Positions 1 through 8,278 of a DNA stretch of 8,421 bases are shown piece by piece (the first letter of the stretch is position 1; every line of letters begins with the position of its first letter). This DNA comes from JBOGZD01 sp050697155. GTDB lineage: Bacteria; Actinomycetota; Thermoleophilia; Solirubrobacterales; 70-9. The position numbers were made by a program, and so were the translations under genes. The notes under the pieces were generated by a model that saw nothing but the letters and a program-made list of their open reading frames with translations, had not been told where the DNA came from and searched no databases. The DNA is taken from positions 1 to 8,421 of the forward strand of contig JBOGZD010000125.1 in the NCBI GenBank assembly GCA_050697155.1, read 5' to 3'.

Positions 1-1
1 C

Positions 2-400
2 CTCGGCGCCGAGGCGGTCGACCCCGGCGCCGCCGCCGACGCGGTCGCCGACGCCACCGGCGGCCTCGGGGCCGACGTCGTGATCGAGGCGGCGGGGGCG
101 AAGCCCGCCCTCGACGCCGCCTTCGGGCTCGCTCGCGGCCGGGGCACCGTCTGCGTCGTCGGCGCCCACTTCGAGCCCGACTACCCGCTCGACGCGGGCC
201 GGATGTTCGAGGCCGAGCTCTCGCTGCGGTTCGCGATGGGCGACCCGATCAACGACCGCGAGCTGCTGCTGGCGATGATCGCCGCCGACGAGGTCCGCCC
301 GGCCGAGCTGATCAGCCACCAGATGAAGCTCGACGAGGCCCCCAAGGCCTACGAGCTTTTCGACCGACGCGAGGCGACCAAGGTCGTGCTGGCGCCGTAG
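2..400 (+). CDS. Zinc-type medium-chain alcohol dehydrogenase, C-terminal part (5' truncated by window)
   Basis: The reading frame is open from the window edge to the TAG at 398-400, giving the last 132 residues of a larger protein; family members are about 330-370 residues. The visible part covers the later half of the Rossmann-type nucleotide domain and the return to the catalytic domain. It includes GLGADVVIEAAG, the strand typical of the cofactor domain after GxGxxG, followed by a GTVCVVGAH strand and a C-terminal LDEAPKAYELFDRREATKVVL, the usual end of this family. It would be a cytosolic NAD(P)-dependent oxidoreductase. The catalytic zinc ligands and the cofactor-specificity residues are upstream of the window, so substrate cannot be inferred. 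Only 14 bases separate its stop from the next possible gene. Membership of the MDR superfamily is secure; the precise enzyme is not. Confidence 0.85.
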   Translation, partial: LGAEAVDPGAAADAVADATGGLGADVVIEAAGAKPALDAAFGLARGRGTVCVVGAHFEPDYPLDAGRMFEAELSLRFAMGDPINDRELLLAMIAADEVRPAELISHQMKLDEAPKAYELFDRREATKVVLAP

Positions 401-414
401 GTCCGACGGCACAG

Positions 415-729
415 GTGGCGAACGTGGGCGCTCCGCTTCTCATCCTCGCCGCGTTCGGCGCGGCGCTCGCGCTCGCGCTCGCGGGCCCGGGCGGGACTGC
501 GGCGCGCGCGCCGACGGATCGCCTCGATCCCGACATCGCCCTCAGGGTCTCCGCCGCGGGGCTCGCGATCTCGCTCGAGCGCCGCTGCCCGCCGCCCGGG
601 ATCCTCGCCTGCCGACCCGCGATTCGCCTCACCGGTCGCCTCCGCGCCGAGCCGCCGCCACACCCCGTCGTCCAGGTCGAGATGAACCTGGGGACGCTCC
701 GCGCGCTGCTCGAGAGTCCGTCCCCGTAG
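415..729 (+). CDS. Small hypothetical protein, possible secreted protein
   Basis: This open frame of 104 residues begins at a GTG and ends at TAG 727-729. I do not recognise the family. Residues 7-24 are a hydrophobic Leu/Ala stretch followed by a Gly/Ala-rich segment, which resembles a signal peptide or a single membrane anchor, although no basic residue precedes it. The remainder is short, with two cysteines eight residues apart (Cys58 and Cys66) flanking a Pro-rich loop, which could form a disulfide outside the cell. Codon third positions are strongly G/C, as in the neighbouring genes, which supports coding. It sits between the dehydrogenase (14-base gap) and the cytidylyltransferase (10-base gap), so co-transcription is likely. 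There is no good ribosome binding site before the chosen GTG; another GTG at 424 is possible. It may also be non-coding spacer. Confidence 0.45.
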   Translation: MANVGAPLLILAAFGAALALALAGPGGTAARAPTDRLDPDIALRVSAAGLAISLERRCPPPGILACRPAIRLTGRLRAEPPPHPVVQVEMNLGTLRALLESPSP

Positions 730-739
730 CGCGGTCGCG

Positions 740-1375
740 GTGCGACACTCCGCGGATGTGGATCGCCCGTCGCTCGCGAACCGGCCACACGGGGTGGTAG
801 CGGGCGTCGTCCTCGCCGGCGGAGCGGGGACCCGGTTCGGCGACGAGAGCAAGCAGCTCGCGCCGCTCGCCGGCAGGCCGCTGCTCGAGCACGTGCTCGC
901 TGTCGCGTCGGCGGCGCCGCTCGATCACGTGGTCGTGATTCTCGGCGCGCGGGCAGATCGGATCTCGGAGCAGCTCGACCTGCATGGCGCCGAGCCGGTG
1001 ATCTGCGAGCGGTGGCGGGAGGGGATGGCCTCCTCGCTGCGGGCCGGCCTCAGCGCGGTGTCGGAGGCCGACGCGGTCGTGGTCCTGCTCGGCGATCAGC
1101 CGCTGATCACCGTCGCAGCGATCGAGCGCGTGCTCGCCGCGCGCGACAGAGAGGCGCCCGCCGTCCGCGCCACCTACGGCGGCCACCCGGGCCATCCGGT
1201 GCTGCTCGAGCGCGAGCTGTTGCCGCGAATGCTCGAGCTTCGCGGCGACGCCGGCGCGCGGAGTGTGCTGGACGAGGTCGCGGTCCGGGAGGTGCCGTGC
1301 GACGACGTCGCCGACGCGACCGACATCGACACGCCCGAGGACCTGCGCGCGCTCGAGGCCCGGCGGCCGCGCTGA
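740..1375 (+). CDS. MocA/MobA-like nucleotidyltransferase (probable molybdenum cofactor cytidylyltransferase)
   Basis: This is a 211-residue protein of the NTP-transferase (GT-A-like) fold. The signature loop LAGGAGTRFG lies at residues 25-34, with Lys38 and the GRPLLEHVL segment following, as in enzymes that bind CTP or GTP. GDQP at 118-121 carries the metal-binding Asp119. GHPGHPVLL at 148-156 and GDAGAR at 169-174 are typical of the MocA/YgfJ branch, and DIDTPEDL at 195-202 gives the second acidic site. By family, it would transfer CMP to molybdopterin to make the cytosine-dinucleotide cofactor used by xanthine-dehydrogenase-type enzymes; this is cytosolic. The start is uncertain. GTG 740 is the most upstream start, but GTG at 794 (193 residues) places the protein just before the first beta strand, as in most homologues. 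The gene converges on xdhC with a 13-base gap, supporting a shared molybdoenzyme context. Confidence 0.88.
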   Translation: MRHSADVDRPSLANRPHGVVAGVVLAGGAGTRFGDESKQLAPLAGRPLLEHVLAVASAAPLDHVVVILGARADRISEQLDLHGAEPVICERWREGMASSLRAGLSAVSEADAVVVLLGDQPLITVAAIERVLAARDREAPAVRATYGGHPGHPVLLERELLPRMLELRGDAGARSVLDEVAVREVPCDDVADATDIDTPEDLRALEARRPR

Positions 1376-1388
1376 TCCGGCCGGCGCG

Positions 1389-2504
1389 TCAGTCCGGATG
1401 AATCGGGCCGCGGCTCGCGCGGAGGCTGACCCCGCTCCTGCCGGTCCGAACGGCAATCACCTCGGCGAGGATCGAAACCGCGGTCTCGGCGGGCGTGCGA
1501 GCGCCGACGTCGAGCCCGCACGGTGCGTGGATGCGGGCGATCTCCTCGGCCGGCACCCCGGCTCGACGTAGCCGCTCGGCGCGCTCGGCCTGGGTCCGGC
1601 GGCTGCCGAGGGCGCCGACGTATCCGGCTCCGCTGGCGAGCGCCGCGGTCAGGGCCGGCTGGTCGAACTTCGGGTCGTGCGTGAAGACAAGGATCGCGTC
1701 GCGCAGGCCGAGCCGGCGGGTGGAGAGATAGCGGTCGGGCCAATCGACCACCACCTCCGCCGCCTCGGCGAAGCGCTCGGAGCGCGCGAACGGCTCGCGA
1801 GCGTCGCAGATCGTCACCCGGTAGCCGGCCTCGCGCGCGATCCTCGCCAGCGCCGCCGAGAAGTCGATCGCGCCGAAGATCGCCATCTCCGGCGGCGTCG
1901 CGAACGACTGGATCAGCACCCCCAGCTCGTCGCCCATGACCTCGCCGCCGCTGCCGTAGCGGCGAAGTGCCGACAGTCCCTCGTCGAGGAAGCCGAGCGC
2001 CTCGCGCTGCACCGCGTGATCGAGCAGGCCGAGGCCGAGCCCGCCAACCGTCGTCCCGTCCGCGAGCACGGCAAGCTGAGCTCCCGCGTGCTCGCCGTCG
2101 ATCAGCGTGGCGAGCGCCGCAGGCGCTCCGTCCTCGACGGCGGCGGCGACCGCGGCGAGCGGCCCCCGCGCCGTCTCGCCGAGCTCGTGGACGAGCACGC
2201 GCACCGTCCCGCCGCACATCAACCCCACGTCCGCAGCCTGCTGATCGGAGACTCCGTACTCGACCACCCGCGGCGCGCCACCGCCGAGGACCTCCCGAGC
2301 CTCGTCGACCAGGGAGCTCTCGACGCAGCCACCCGTCACCGTTCCCTCGATGTTGCCGTCCGCGTCGACCAGCATCTCGGCCCCTGGATCGAGCGGCGCC
2401 GAGCCGATCCGGTCGACCAACGTCGTCGCGACCACCCGCCGGCCCTCGCCGAGCCAGTGGCTGGCGACGACCGGGGGGCTGGGCAACGCTCCGGCCAGAG
2501 CCAT
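1389..2504 (-). CDS. xdhC: XdhC/CoxI family molybdenum cofactor maturation factor
   Basis: This is a 371-residue protein with the two domains of the XdhC family. The N-terminal XdhC/CoxI domain (about residues 12-108) has GSAPLDPGAEM at 34-44, TGGCVE at 57-62 and LMCGG at 95-99, so both conserved cysteines (Cys60, Cys97) are present. The C-terminal Rossmann domain (about 205-360) begins with IFGAIDF at 209-215, followed by VVVDWPDRYL and YVGALGSRRT. Family members bind the sulfurated molybdenum cofactor and insert it into xanthine dehydrogenase or related hydroxylases. ATG 2504 was chosen because it gives the usual short lead before the first domain; GTG 2513 is an alternative, with GGGAG nine bases before it. 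The frame stays open further upstream to 2750, but that extension is Pro/Arg-rich and overlaps the next gene, so it is not believed. It converges on the cytidylyltransferase gene. Confidence 0.92.
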   Translation of the reverse strand: MALAGALPSPPVVASHWLGEGRRVVATTLVDRIGSAPLDPGAEMLVDADGNIEGTVTGGCVESSLVDEAREVLGGGAPRVVEYGVSDQQAADVGLMCGGTVRVLVHELGETARGPLAAVAAAVEDGAPAALATLIDGEHAGAQLAVLADGTTVGGLGLGLLDHAVQREALGFLDEGLSALRRYGSGGEVMGDELGVLIQSFATPPEMAIFGAIDFSAALARIAREAGYRVTICDAREPFARSERFAEAAEVVVDWPDRYLSTRRLGLRDAILVFTHDPKFDQPALTAALASGAGYVGALGSRRTQAERAERLRRAGVPAEEIARIHAPCGLDVGARTPAETAVSILAEVIAVRTGRSGVSLRASRGPIHPD

Positions 2505-2601
2505 CCGGTTCACCGCCTCATTCTCCCGCTTCGCCAGCAGGCGCTTCCGGCGCTGCCCGGCGTGCTCGGCGTCGATCCAGCCGAGGCCGGCAGGATCGAG
2601 A

Positions 2602-2631
2602 GCCTGAGCCCGCCGGGCTGAGGGCTCAGGC
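2602..2631 (-). terminator. Perfect 10-bp inverted repeat, candidate terminator after the membrane protein gene
   Basis: GCCTGAGCCC at 2602-2611 is exactly complementary to GGGCTCAGGC at 2622-2631, with a 10-base loop. The loop-side sequence can pair further, as AGCCC at 2607-2611 can also pair with GGGCT at 2615-2619. It begins 27 bases after the stop of the membrane protein gene in that gene's direction and lies before xdhC on the same strand. There is no T-run after it, which is common in high-GC actinobacteria. It could alternatively be an operator for xdhC. Confidence 0.45.
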
Positions 2632-2658
2632 GCCTGTCTTCGTCCGCCGTCGGTCGGG

Positions 2659-3390
2659 CTACTGCGGCCCGGGCGGCGGCGGGGGCGGGGGCGGCGGGGG
2701 CGCCGCTCCGGGCTCGCCCGCGGCGGCTCCGGCGTCCCAGCGCTCGTCACTCATCCCGAGCACCGAGAGCCCGAGCCAGCCGAGCCCGGCGAGCACCACC
2801 GCGAACGCGATGATCCCGAACGTCGCATCGTCGCCGCCGGCGAAGGTGAGGATCGCCCCGGCGATGATCATCAGCGCTGCCGCGACCGGCGCGACGCCGG
2901 TGCGCCAGACCGCGATCCCGAGCAGGATCTGGCCGATCACGACCCCGGCGAGGAAGATGACGAAGACCGGGACGAAGACGCCCGCCTCCTCGCTGTCGTC
3001 GACGAAGCTCGCGAACTCGGCGGTGTCGAACCCCTCGCGGGTTGCCATCTCGTACTCGATCGCGCCGAAGACGTAGAAGCCGACGGTCGCGGCGCTGCCG
3101 AGCAGGAGCAGTCCGGCCGCGAGCTGCCCGAGCGTCACGCGGCGGCCGCGGAACAGCCGCAGCAGCCCGGCGCTCGCGACGAGCAGCGTCAGCGACGCAA
3201 ACAGGAACACGATCACGCTGATCACGTAGGCGGTCTCGTTGTCGGCGATCTCCGCGAACCGCTCGGCGGCGTCGTCGGCGTCGATCGAGCTGCCGATGAT
3301 CGCCGCGATCAAGAGCAGCGCCGGCCCCACGATCAGCGCGAGACCGGTCAGGGTCCGCCCGAAGTTTCGCCCGTCGGACAGCCTCAACAT
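2659..3390 (-). CDS. Six-helix membrane protein with C-terminal polyproline tail, unknown function
   Basis: I do not recognise a named family. The 243-residue product has about six hydrophobic segments, near residues 15-35, 53-80, 88-112, 136-160, 166-186 and 190-213, so it should be an integral cytoplasmic-membrane protein. An acidic stretch (about 35-50, rich in Asp and Glu) separates helices 1 and 2, and another (about 115-135) separates helices 3 and 4. The tail after helix 6 is Ala/Gly-rich and contains ten consecutive prolines at 231-240, followed by GPQ. The ATG at 3390 was chosen over the GTG immediately before it (3393) because AGGAGG (3396-3401) is five bases from the ATG but only two from the GTG. 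It stands alone between the end of the hut operon and xdhC, in the same orientation as both, with its own strong ribosome binding site. No enzymatic motif is visible. Confidence 0.85.
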   Translation of the reverse strand: MLRLSDGRNFGRTLTGLALIVGPALLLIAAIIGSSIDADDAAERFAEIADNETAYVISVIVFLFASLTLLVASAGLLRLFRGRRVTLGQLAAGLLLLGSAATVGFYVFGAIEYEMATREGFDTAEFASFVDDSEEAGVFVPVFVIFLAGVVIGQILLGIAVWRTGVAPVAAALMIIAGAILTFAGGDDATFGIIAFAVVLAGLGWLGLSVLGMSDERWDAGAAAGEPGAAPPPPPPPPPPGPQ

Positions 3391-3395
3391 CACTT

Positions 3396-3401
3396 CCTCC
3401 T
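3396..3401 (-). promoter_or_regulatory. Strong ribosome binding site AGGAGG
   Basis: AGGAGG on the minus strand lies five bases before ATG 3390 and fixes the start of the membrane protein. It is the only perfect Shine-Dalgarno hexamer I found in the window at a plausible start, in contrast to the coupled starts of the hut genes. Confidence 0.8.
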
Positions 3402-3487
3402 AAGCTCGTCGGTCGCCGCCCGCGAGGGCGCCGCGCCGTTTCCCCGGATGTGCGGAACAACACTATGCGCTCCGGCGGACACCAGCC

Positions 3488-3512
3488 CTCGCACCGGACG
3501 AACCGGTATGAG
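3488..3512 (-). terminator. Candidate terminator hairpin after hutI
   Basis: On the minus strand, a 10-base arm beginning CTC and ending ACCGG pairs with CCGGT...GAG, allowing one mismatch and one G-T wobble, around a TTCGT loop. The loop contains the TTCG tetraloop sequence, which stabilises RNA hairpins. It starts about 20 bases past the hutI stop, where the operon should end. No T-run follows. Confidence 0.4.
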
Positions 3513-3532
3513 GTCTTCGCGCTCGGATGACC

Positions 3533-4705
3533 TCAAGCCGGCGGCGAAACCATGTTGCCCCCGAGCACGACCGCCCGCGTCAGCGGGACGCCGGGCCTGT
3601 AGATCAGATGCGCGTAGGAGGGCGCCGCGAGGACGACGGCGTCGGCGCGGGCGCCCGGGCTCAGCCGCCCGACGTCGTCGCGGCGGAGCGCCCGCGCCCC
3701 GCCGATCGTCGCCGCTTGAAGCGCCTCGTCGATCGTCATCCCCATCTCGCGGACCGCGAGCGCGAGGCAGAAAGCGATCGAGGTCGTGTAGCTCGACCCG
3801 GGATTGCAGTTGGTCGCGATCGCCACCGCGGCGCCGGCGTCGATGACCCGGCGGGCGTCGGGGTAGGGCTGGCGGGTCGAGAAGTCGGTCGCCGGCAGGA
3901 ACGTCGCGACCGTGTCGGAGCCCGCGAGCGCGTCGACGTCGGCGTCGTCGAGGTAGGTGCAGTGATCGACCGAGGCGGCGCCGAGCTCGACCGCGAGCGC
4001 GACCCCGGCCCCGGGCCCCAGCTGGTTGCCGTGCATGCGCAGACCGAGCCCGGCCGCCCTGCCCGCCTCGAGCACCGCCCGCGATTGGTCGGGGTCGAAG
4101 GCGACGCGCTCACAGAAGACGTCGATCCAGCGGCAGTGGGGGGCGCAGGCGTCGAGCATCTCTCCGCAGACGAGCGCGACGTAGTCGTCGGTGCGTCCCT
4201 CGTACTCCGCCGGGACCGCGTGGGCGCCGAGGAAGGTCACCTCGTCGGTGAGCGCGGCGGCGACCTCGCAGATGCGGCGCTCGCTCTCGACCTCGAGCCC
4301 GTAGCCCGATTTGATCTCGATCGCCGTGATCCCGGCCCGCCTTGCCTCGGCGAGCCGTTCGCGGGCCAGCGACTCGAGCTCATCGGTCGAGGCCGCTCGG
4401 GTCGCCTCGGTGGTGACGCGAATCCCGCCCGCCTCGTAGGGCGCGCCGGCCATCCGCGCCGCGAACTCCGCGGCGCGGTCGCCCGCGAAGACGAGGTGGG
4501 TGTGGGAGTCGACGAAGCCGGGGATCAGGCAACGGCCGCCGGCGTCGAGGTGGCGATCGCCGGCGGCACCGGCGGGCTCGATCCCGGCGACCCGCCCGTC
4601 CTCGCAGACCAGCGCCGCATCGCGGACGACCCCGAGCGGCCCCTCGCCGAGCTCGGGGGCGTTGGTGACGAGCTGTCCGACGTTGTCGACCACCAGCGCG
4701 CTCAC
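3533..4705 (-). CDS. hutI: Imidazolonepropionase HutI
   Basis: This 390-residue amidohydrolase-superfamily enzyme hydrolyses 4-imidazolone-5-propanoate to N-formimino-L-glutamate, the third step of histidine degradation, in the cytosol. Visible family motifs are the metal-binding HTH at residues 68-70 within DSHTHLVFAGDR, IKSGYGL at 130-136, FLGAHAVP at 157-164 (His161), HGNQLG at 224-229 (metal His224), VDHCTYL at 245-251, LPATDF at 269-274 and NCNPGSS from 298. The last motif has Asn298 where many family members have the metal-site Asp. Length is normal (about 380-420). GTG 4705 was chosen because it overlaps the hutF stop in GTGA and gives an N-terminus of usual length. An in-frame GTG at 4726 would add only a Gly run and lie within hutF. 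It is the last gene of the operon; a candidate hairpin follows. Confidence 0.96.
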   Translation of the reverse strand: MSALVVDNVGQLVTNAPELGEGPLGVVRDAALVCEDGRVAGIEPAGAAGDRHLDAGGRCLIPGFVDSHTHLVFAGDRAAEFAARMAGAPYEAGGIRVTTEATRAASTDELESLARERLAEARRAGITAIEIKSGYGLEVESERRICEVAAALTDEVTFLGAHAVPAEYEGRTDDYVALVCGEMLDACAPHCRWIDVFCERVAFDPDQSRAVLEAGRAAGLGLRMHGNQLGPGAGVALAVELGAASVDHCTYLDDADVDALAGSDTVATFLPATDFSTRQPYPDARRVIDAGAAVAIATNCNPGSSYTTSIAFCLALAVREMGMTIDEALQAATIGGARALRRDDVGRLSPGARADAVVLAAPSYAHLIYRPGVPLTRAVVLGGNMVSPPA

Positions 4706-6048
4706 CGGTCCCCCACCGCCTCCCACGCCGCGGCGATCGAGGCGCGCAGCTCCGCCGCCACGTCGAGTCCGGTGTGGGCGCCGTCGCGGACCACCTCGCG
4801 TCCGGCGACGATCACCCGGCGAACGTCGGCCGCACCGGCGGCGAAGACGAGCGACTCGAGCGTGGTCTCGGCGGTCGCGCCGGCGAGCCGCACGCCGTCG
4901 AGCCCGACGGTGACGAGGTCGGCGATCGCGCCCGGCTCGATTTTCCCGGCCTCGGGCCAGCCGAGCGCGTCATGGCCGCCGTCGGTCGCGGCGCGAAGCA
5001 GCTCGCTCGCGGCGTGATGGCCGCGCCGCCCGCTCGCGAGACGCTGATCGAGCTCGACGGCGCGCATCTCCTCGAACTGGTCGATCACCGCATGCGAGTC
5101 GGAGCCGAGCGCGAGACGCGCGCCGGCGTCGGCGACCTCGCGGGCCGGGCCGATCCCGTCGGCGAGCTCGCGCTCGGTCGTCGGGCAGAGGCAGCAGTGC
5201 GCGCCGGCCCCGCCGAGCACGGAGATGTCGGCGGGGTCTGTGTGGGTGAAGTGGACCGCCGCAAAGCGCTCCGACAGCGCCCCGGCGTCGTCGAGCACCG
5301 CGATCGGGCTGCGCCCGTGGGCGGCGCGGCACTCGTCGTTCTCGGCCGGCTGCTCGGAGACGTGCGCGTGCAGCGGGTGGCCCCCGATCGCCGCCCAGGC
5401 GGCGACGGTCGCCGCCGACTCGGGGTCGACCGCCCGCACGCTGTGGATCGCTGCCCCGAGCCGGGCGTCGGGACCGAGTCCGCCGAGACCCTCGACCCGT
5501 CGCGCCCAGGCCTCGGCATCGGCGTCGGCAAAGCGTCGCTGCGTGCCCTCGAGCTCCCGCCCGGCGCCGCCGTGCAGGTAGCAGGTGTCGAGCAGGGTGA
5601 TCCGGATGCCCGCCTCGGCGGCCGCCGTCACGAGCGCGCGCCCGATCTCGTTCGGGTCGTCGTAGGCGACCCCGCCCGGGCCGTGATGGAGGTAGTGGAA
5701 CTCGCCGACGGCCGTGATCCCGGCCAGCGCCATCTCGGCGAACGTGGCGCGGGCGAGCGCCTGGTAGCGCTCGGGGTCGAGCACGCCCGCGAGGCCGTAC
5801 ATCGCCTCCCGCCAGCTCCAGAACGAGTCCGCCCCGGCCTCGGTCCGGCCCCGCAGCGCCCGCTGGAAGGCGTGCGAATGCGCGTTTGCGAGACCGGGGA
5901 TCGTCACTCCCTCGAGCCGCTCGGCGCCCGGCGGCGCCGGCGCCCCCGCCTCGACCCGGGAGAAGCGCCCACCCTCGAGCTCGACCACGACCTCGGCTTC
6001 GGCCCGCTCGCCCCCGAGCCATGCGAGCTCGCAGACGTAGGCGCTCAC
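4702..6048 (-). CDS. hutF: Formimidoylglutamate deiminase HutF
   Basis: This 448-residue amidohydrolase converts N-formimino-L-glutamate to N-formyl-L-glutamate plus ammonia, the step that defines the five-enzyme branch of histidine catabolism (as in Pseudomonas). Motifs are HSHAFQRALRGR at 57-68 (metal ligands His57 and His59), FHYLHH at 117-122, HAHVSEQ at 227-233, HFTHTD at 266-271 with His269, CPTTER at 288-293 and GSDSH at 315-319 with the metal Asp317. All expected metal ligands are present, and the length matches the family (about 450). HFTH and HVSEQ together with FQRALRG favour HutF over related deaminases such as guanine deaminase. The GTG start overlaps the stop of the deformylase-like gene by four bases, and its own stop overlaps hutI in the same way. 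The presence of HutF predicts that a deformylase for N-formylglutamate must exist in this organism. Confidence 0.94.
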   Translation of the reverse strand: MSAYVCELAWLGGERAEAEVVVELEGGRFSRVEAGAPAPPGAERLEGVTIPGLANAHSHAFQRALRGRTEAGADSFWSWREAMYGLAGVLDPERYQALARATFAEMALAGITAVGEFHYLHHGPGGVAYDDPNEIGRALVTAAAEAGIRITLLDTCYLHGGAGRELEGTQRRFADADAEAWARRVEGLGGLGPDARLGAAIHSVRAVDPESAATVAAWAAIGGHPLHAHVSEQPAENDECRAAHGRSPIAVLDDAGALSERFAAVHFTHTDPADISVLGGAGAHCCLCPTTERELADGIGPAREVADAGARLALGSDSHAVIDQFEEMRAVELDQRLASGRRGHHAASELLRAATDGGHDALGWPEAGKIEPGAIADLVTVGLDGVRLAGATAETTLESLVFAAGAADVRRVIVAGREVVRDGAHTGLDVAAELRASIAAAWEAVGDR

Positions 6049-6619
6049 GAGCCGGTCCGGGCGACGAGGGCGGCGGCGCGGTCGAGGAACTCGTCGCGGT
6101 GGAAGCGCTCGAACTGCTCCCAGGTCGAGAGCGTCGTCGGGTCGTCGACGCGATCGACGAACAGGACGCCGTCGAGGTGATCGACCTCGTGCTGGTAGGT
6201 GCCGGCGGTGAGGCCGCGCACGATCCGCTCGCGCTCGACACCGTCGCGCTCGAGGTAGCGCGCCCGCACGCTGACGTATCGGCGCGCCTCGCCACGCAGG
6301 TTCGTCACCGACAGGCAGCCCTCGTTGATCGTCACGACCTCCTCGTCCAGCGGCTCGAGGACCGGGTTGACGAGCACCGTCAGCGGGACCGGCGGCTTGT
6401 ACGGGTAGCGGGGGTTGTCCGGCTCGACCTCCACCACCGCGACCCGCACCGGCTCACCGACCTGGTTGGCGGCGAGGCCGGCGCCGTGGGCGGCCCGCTT
6501 GGTCGCGATCATGTCGTCGATCAGCCGCTGGACCTCCGGGGAGCGCAGCTGCTCGAGGCTGAGCTCGCGGGCGCGCGTCCGCAGCACGGGGTCGCCGATC
6601 GTGGTGATCTCGCGGACGC

Positions 6620-6623
<4 letters not shown>
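6045..6623 (-). CDS. def: Peptide-deformylase-family metallohydrolase within the hut operon; candidate N-formylglutamate deformylase
   Basis: This is a 192-residue protein of the peptide deformylase fold. All three family motifs are complete: GAGLAANQ at 47-54 (catalytic Gln54), EGCLS at 101-105 (metal Cys103) and QHEVDH at 144-149 (metal His145 and His149, catalytic Glu146). Known members remove formyl groups from the initiator Met of new proteins, using Fe2+, Zn2+ or Ni2+. Here the gene lies between hutU and hutF, overlapping both by four bases, so it is made as part of the histidine pathway. No hutG is visible, and HutF makes N-formylglutamate, so I infer that this enzyme could release formate from it. 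It might instead be an ordinary or back-up peptide deformylase. After EGCLS it has VTNLRG where most family members have VPxxRG, and it carries a C-terminal helix (165-189) containing WEQFERFH. GTG 6623 gives the standard N-terminus (REITTIGDPVLR). Confidence 0.92.

Positions 6624-8274
<1,651 letters not shown>

Positions 8275-8278
<4 letters not shown>

Noticed and set aside
1375..1399. ATCCGG / CCGGAT inverted repeat between the convergent mocA-like and xdhC genes, as a shared terminator.
   Set aside because: Only six pairs with a 13-base loop, partly inside the coding ends, and no T-run on either side. Too weak in DNA this rich in GC.
1677..3076. Long plus-strand open frames opposite xdhC and the membrane protein gene.
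   Set aside because: The products are Arg/Pro/Ser-rich with no domain, and the minus-strand frames encode clear XdhC domains and six transmembrane helices.
3450..3470. Locally AT-richer stretch before the membrane protein gene with TAGTGT as a possible -10 box.
   Set aside because: No acceptable -35 element is found 16-18 bases upstream. A promoter is likely somewhere in 3402-3532, but I cannot place it.
3527..5017. A 496-codon open frame on the plus strand opposite hutI and hutF.
   Set aside because: It is an antisense shadow in high-GC DNA. The product is Arg/Asp/Gly-rich without a recognisable domain, and the opposite strand holds two clear enzymes.
4774..6180. A 468-codon open frame on the plus strand opposite hutF.
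   Set aside because: Same reason: low-complexity Arg/Gly/Glu product, entirely antisense to hutF and the deformylase gene.
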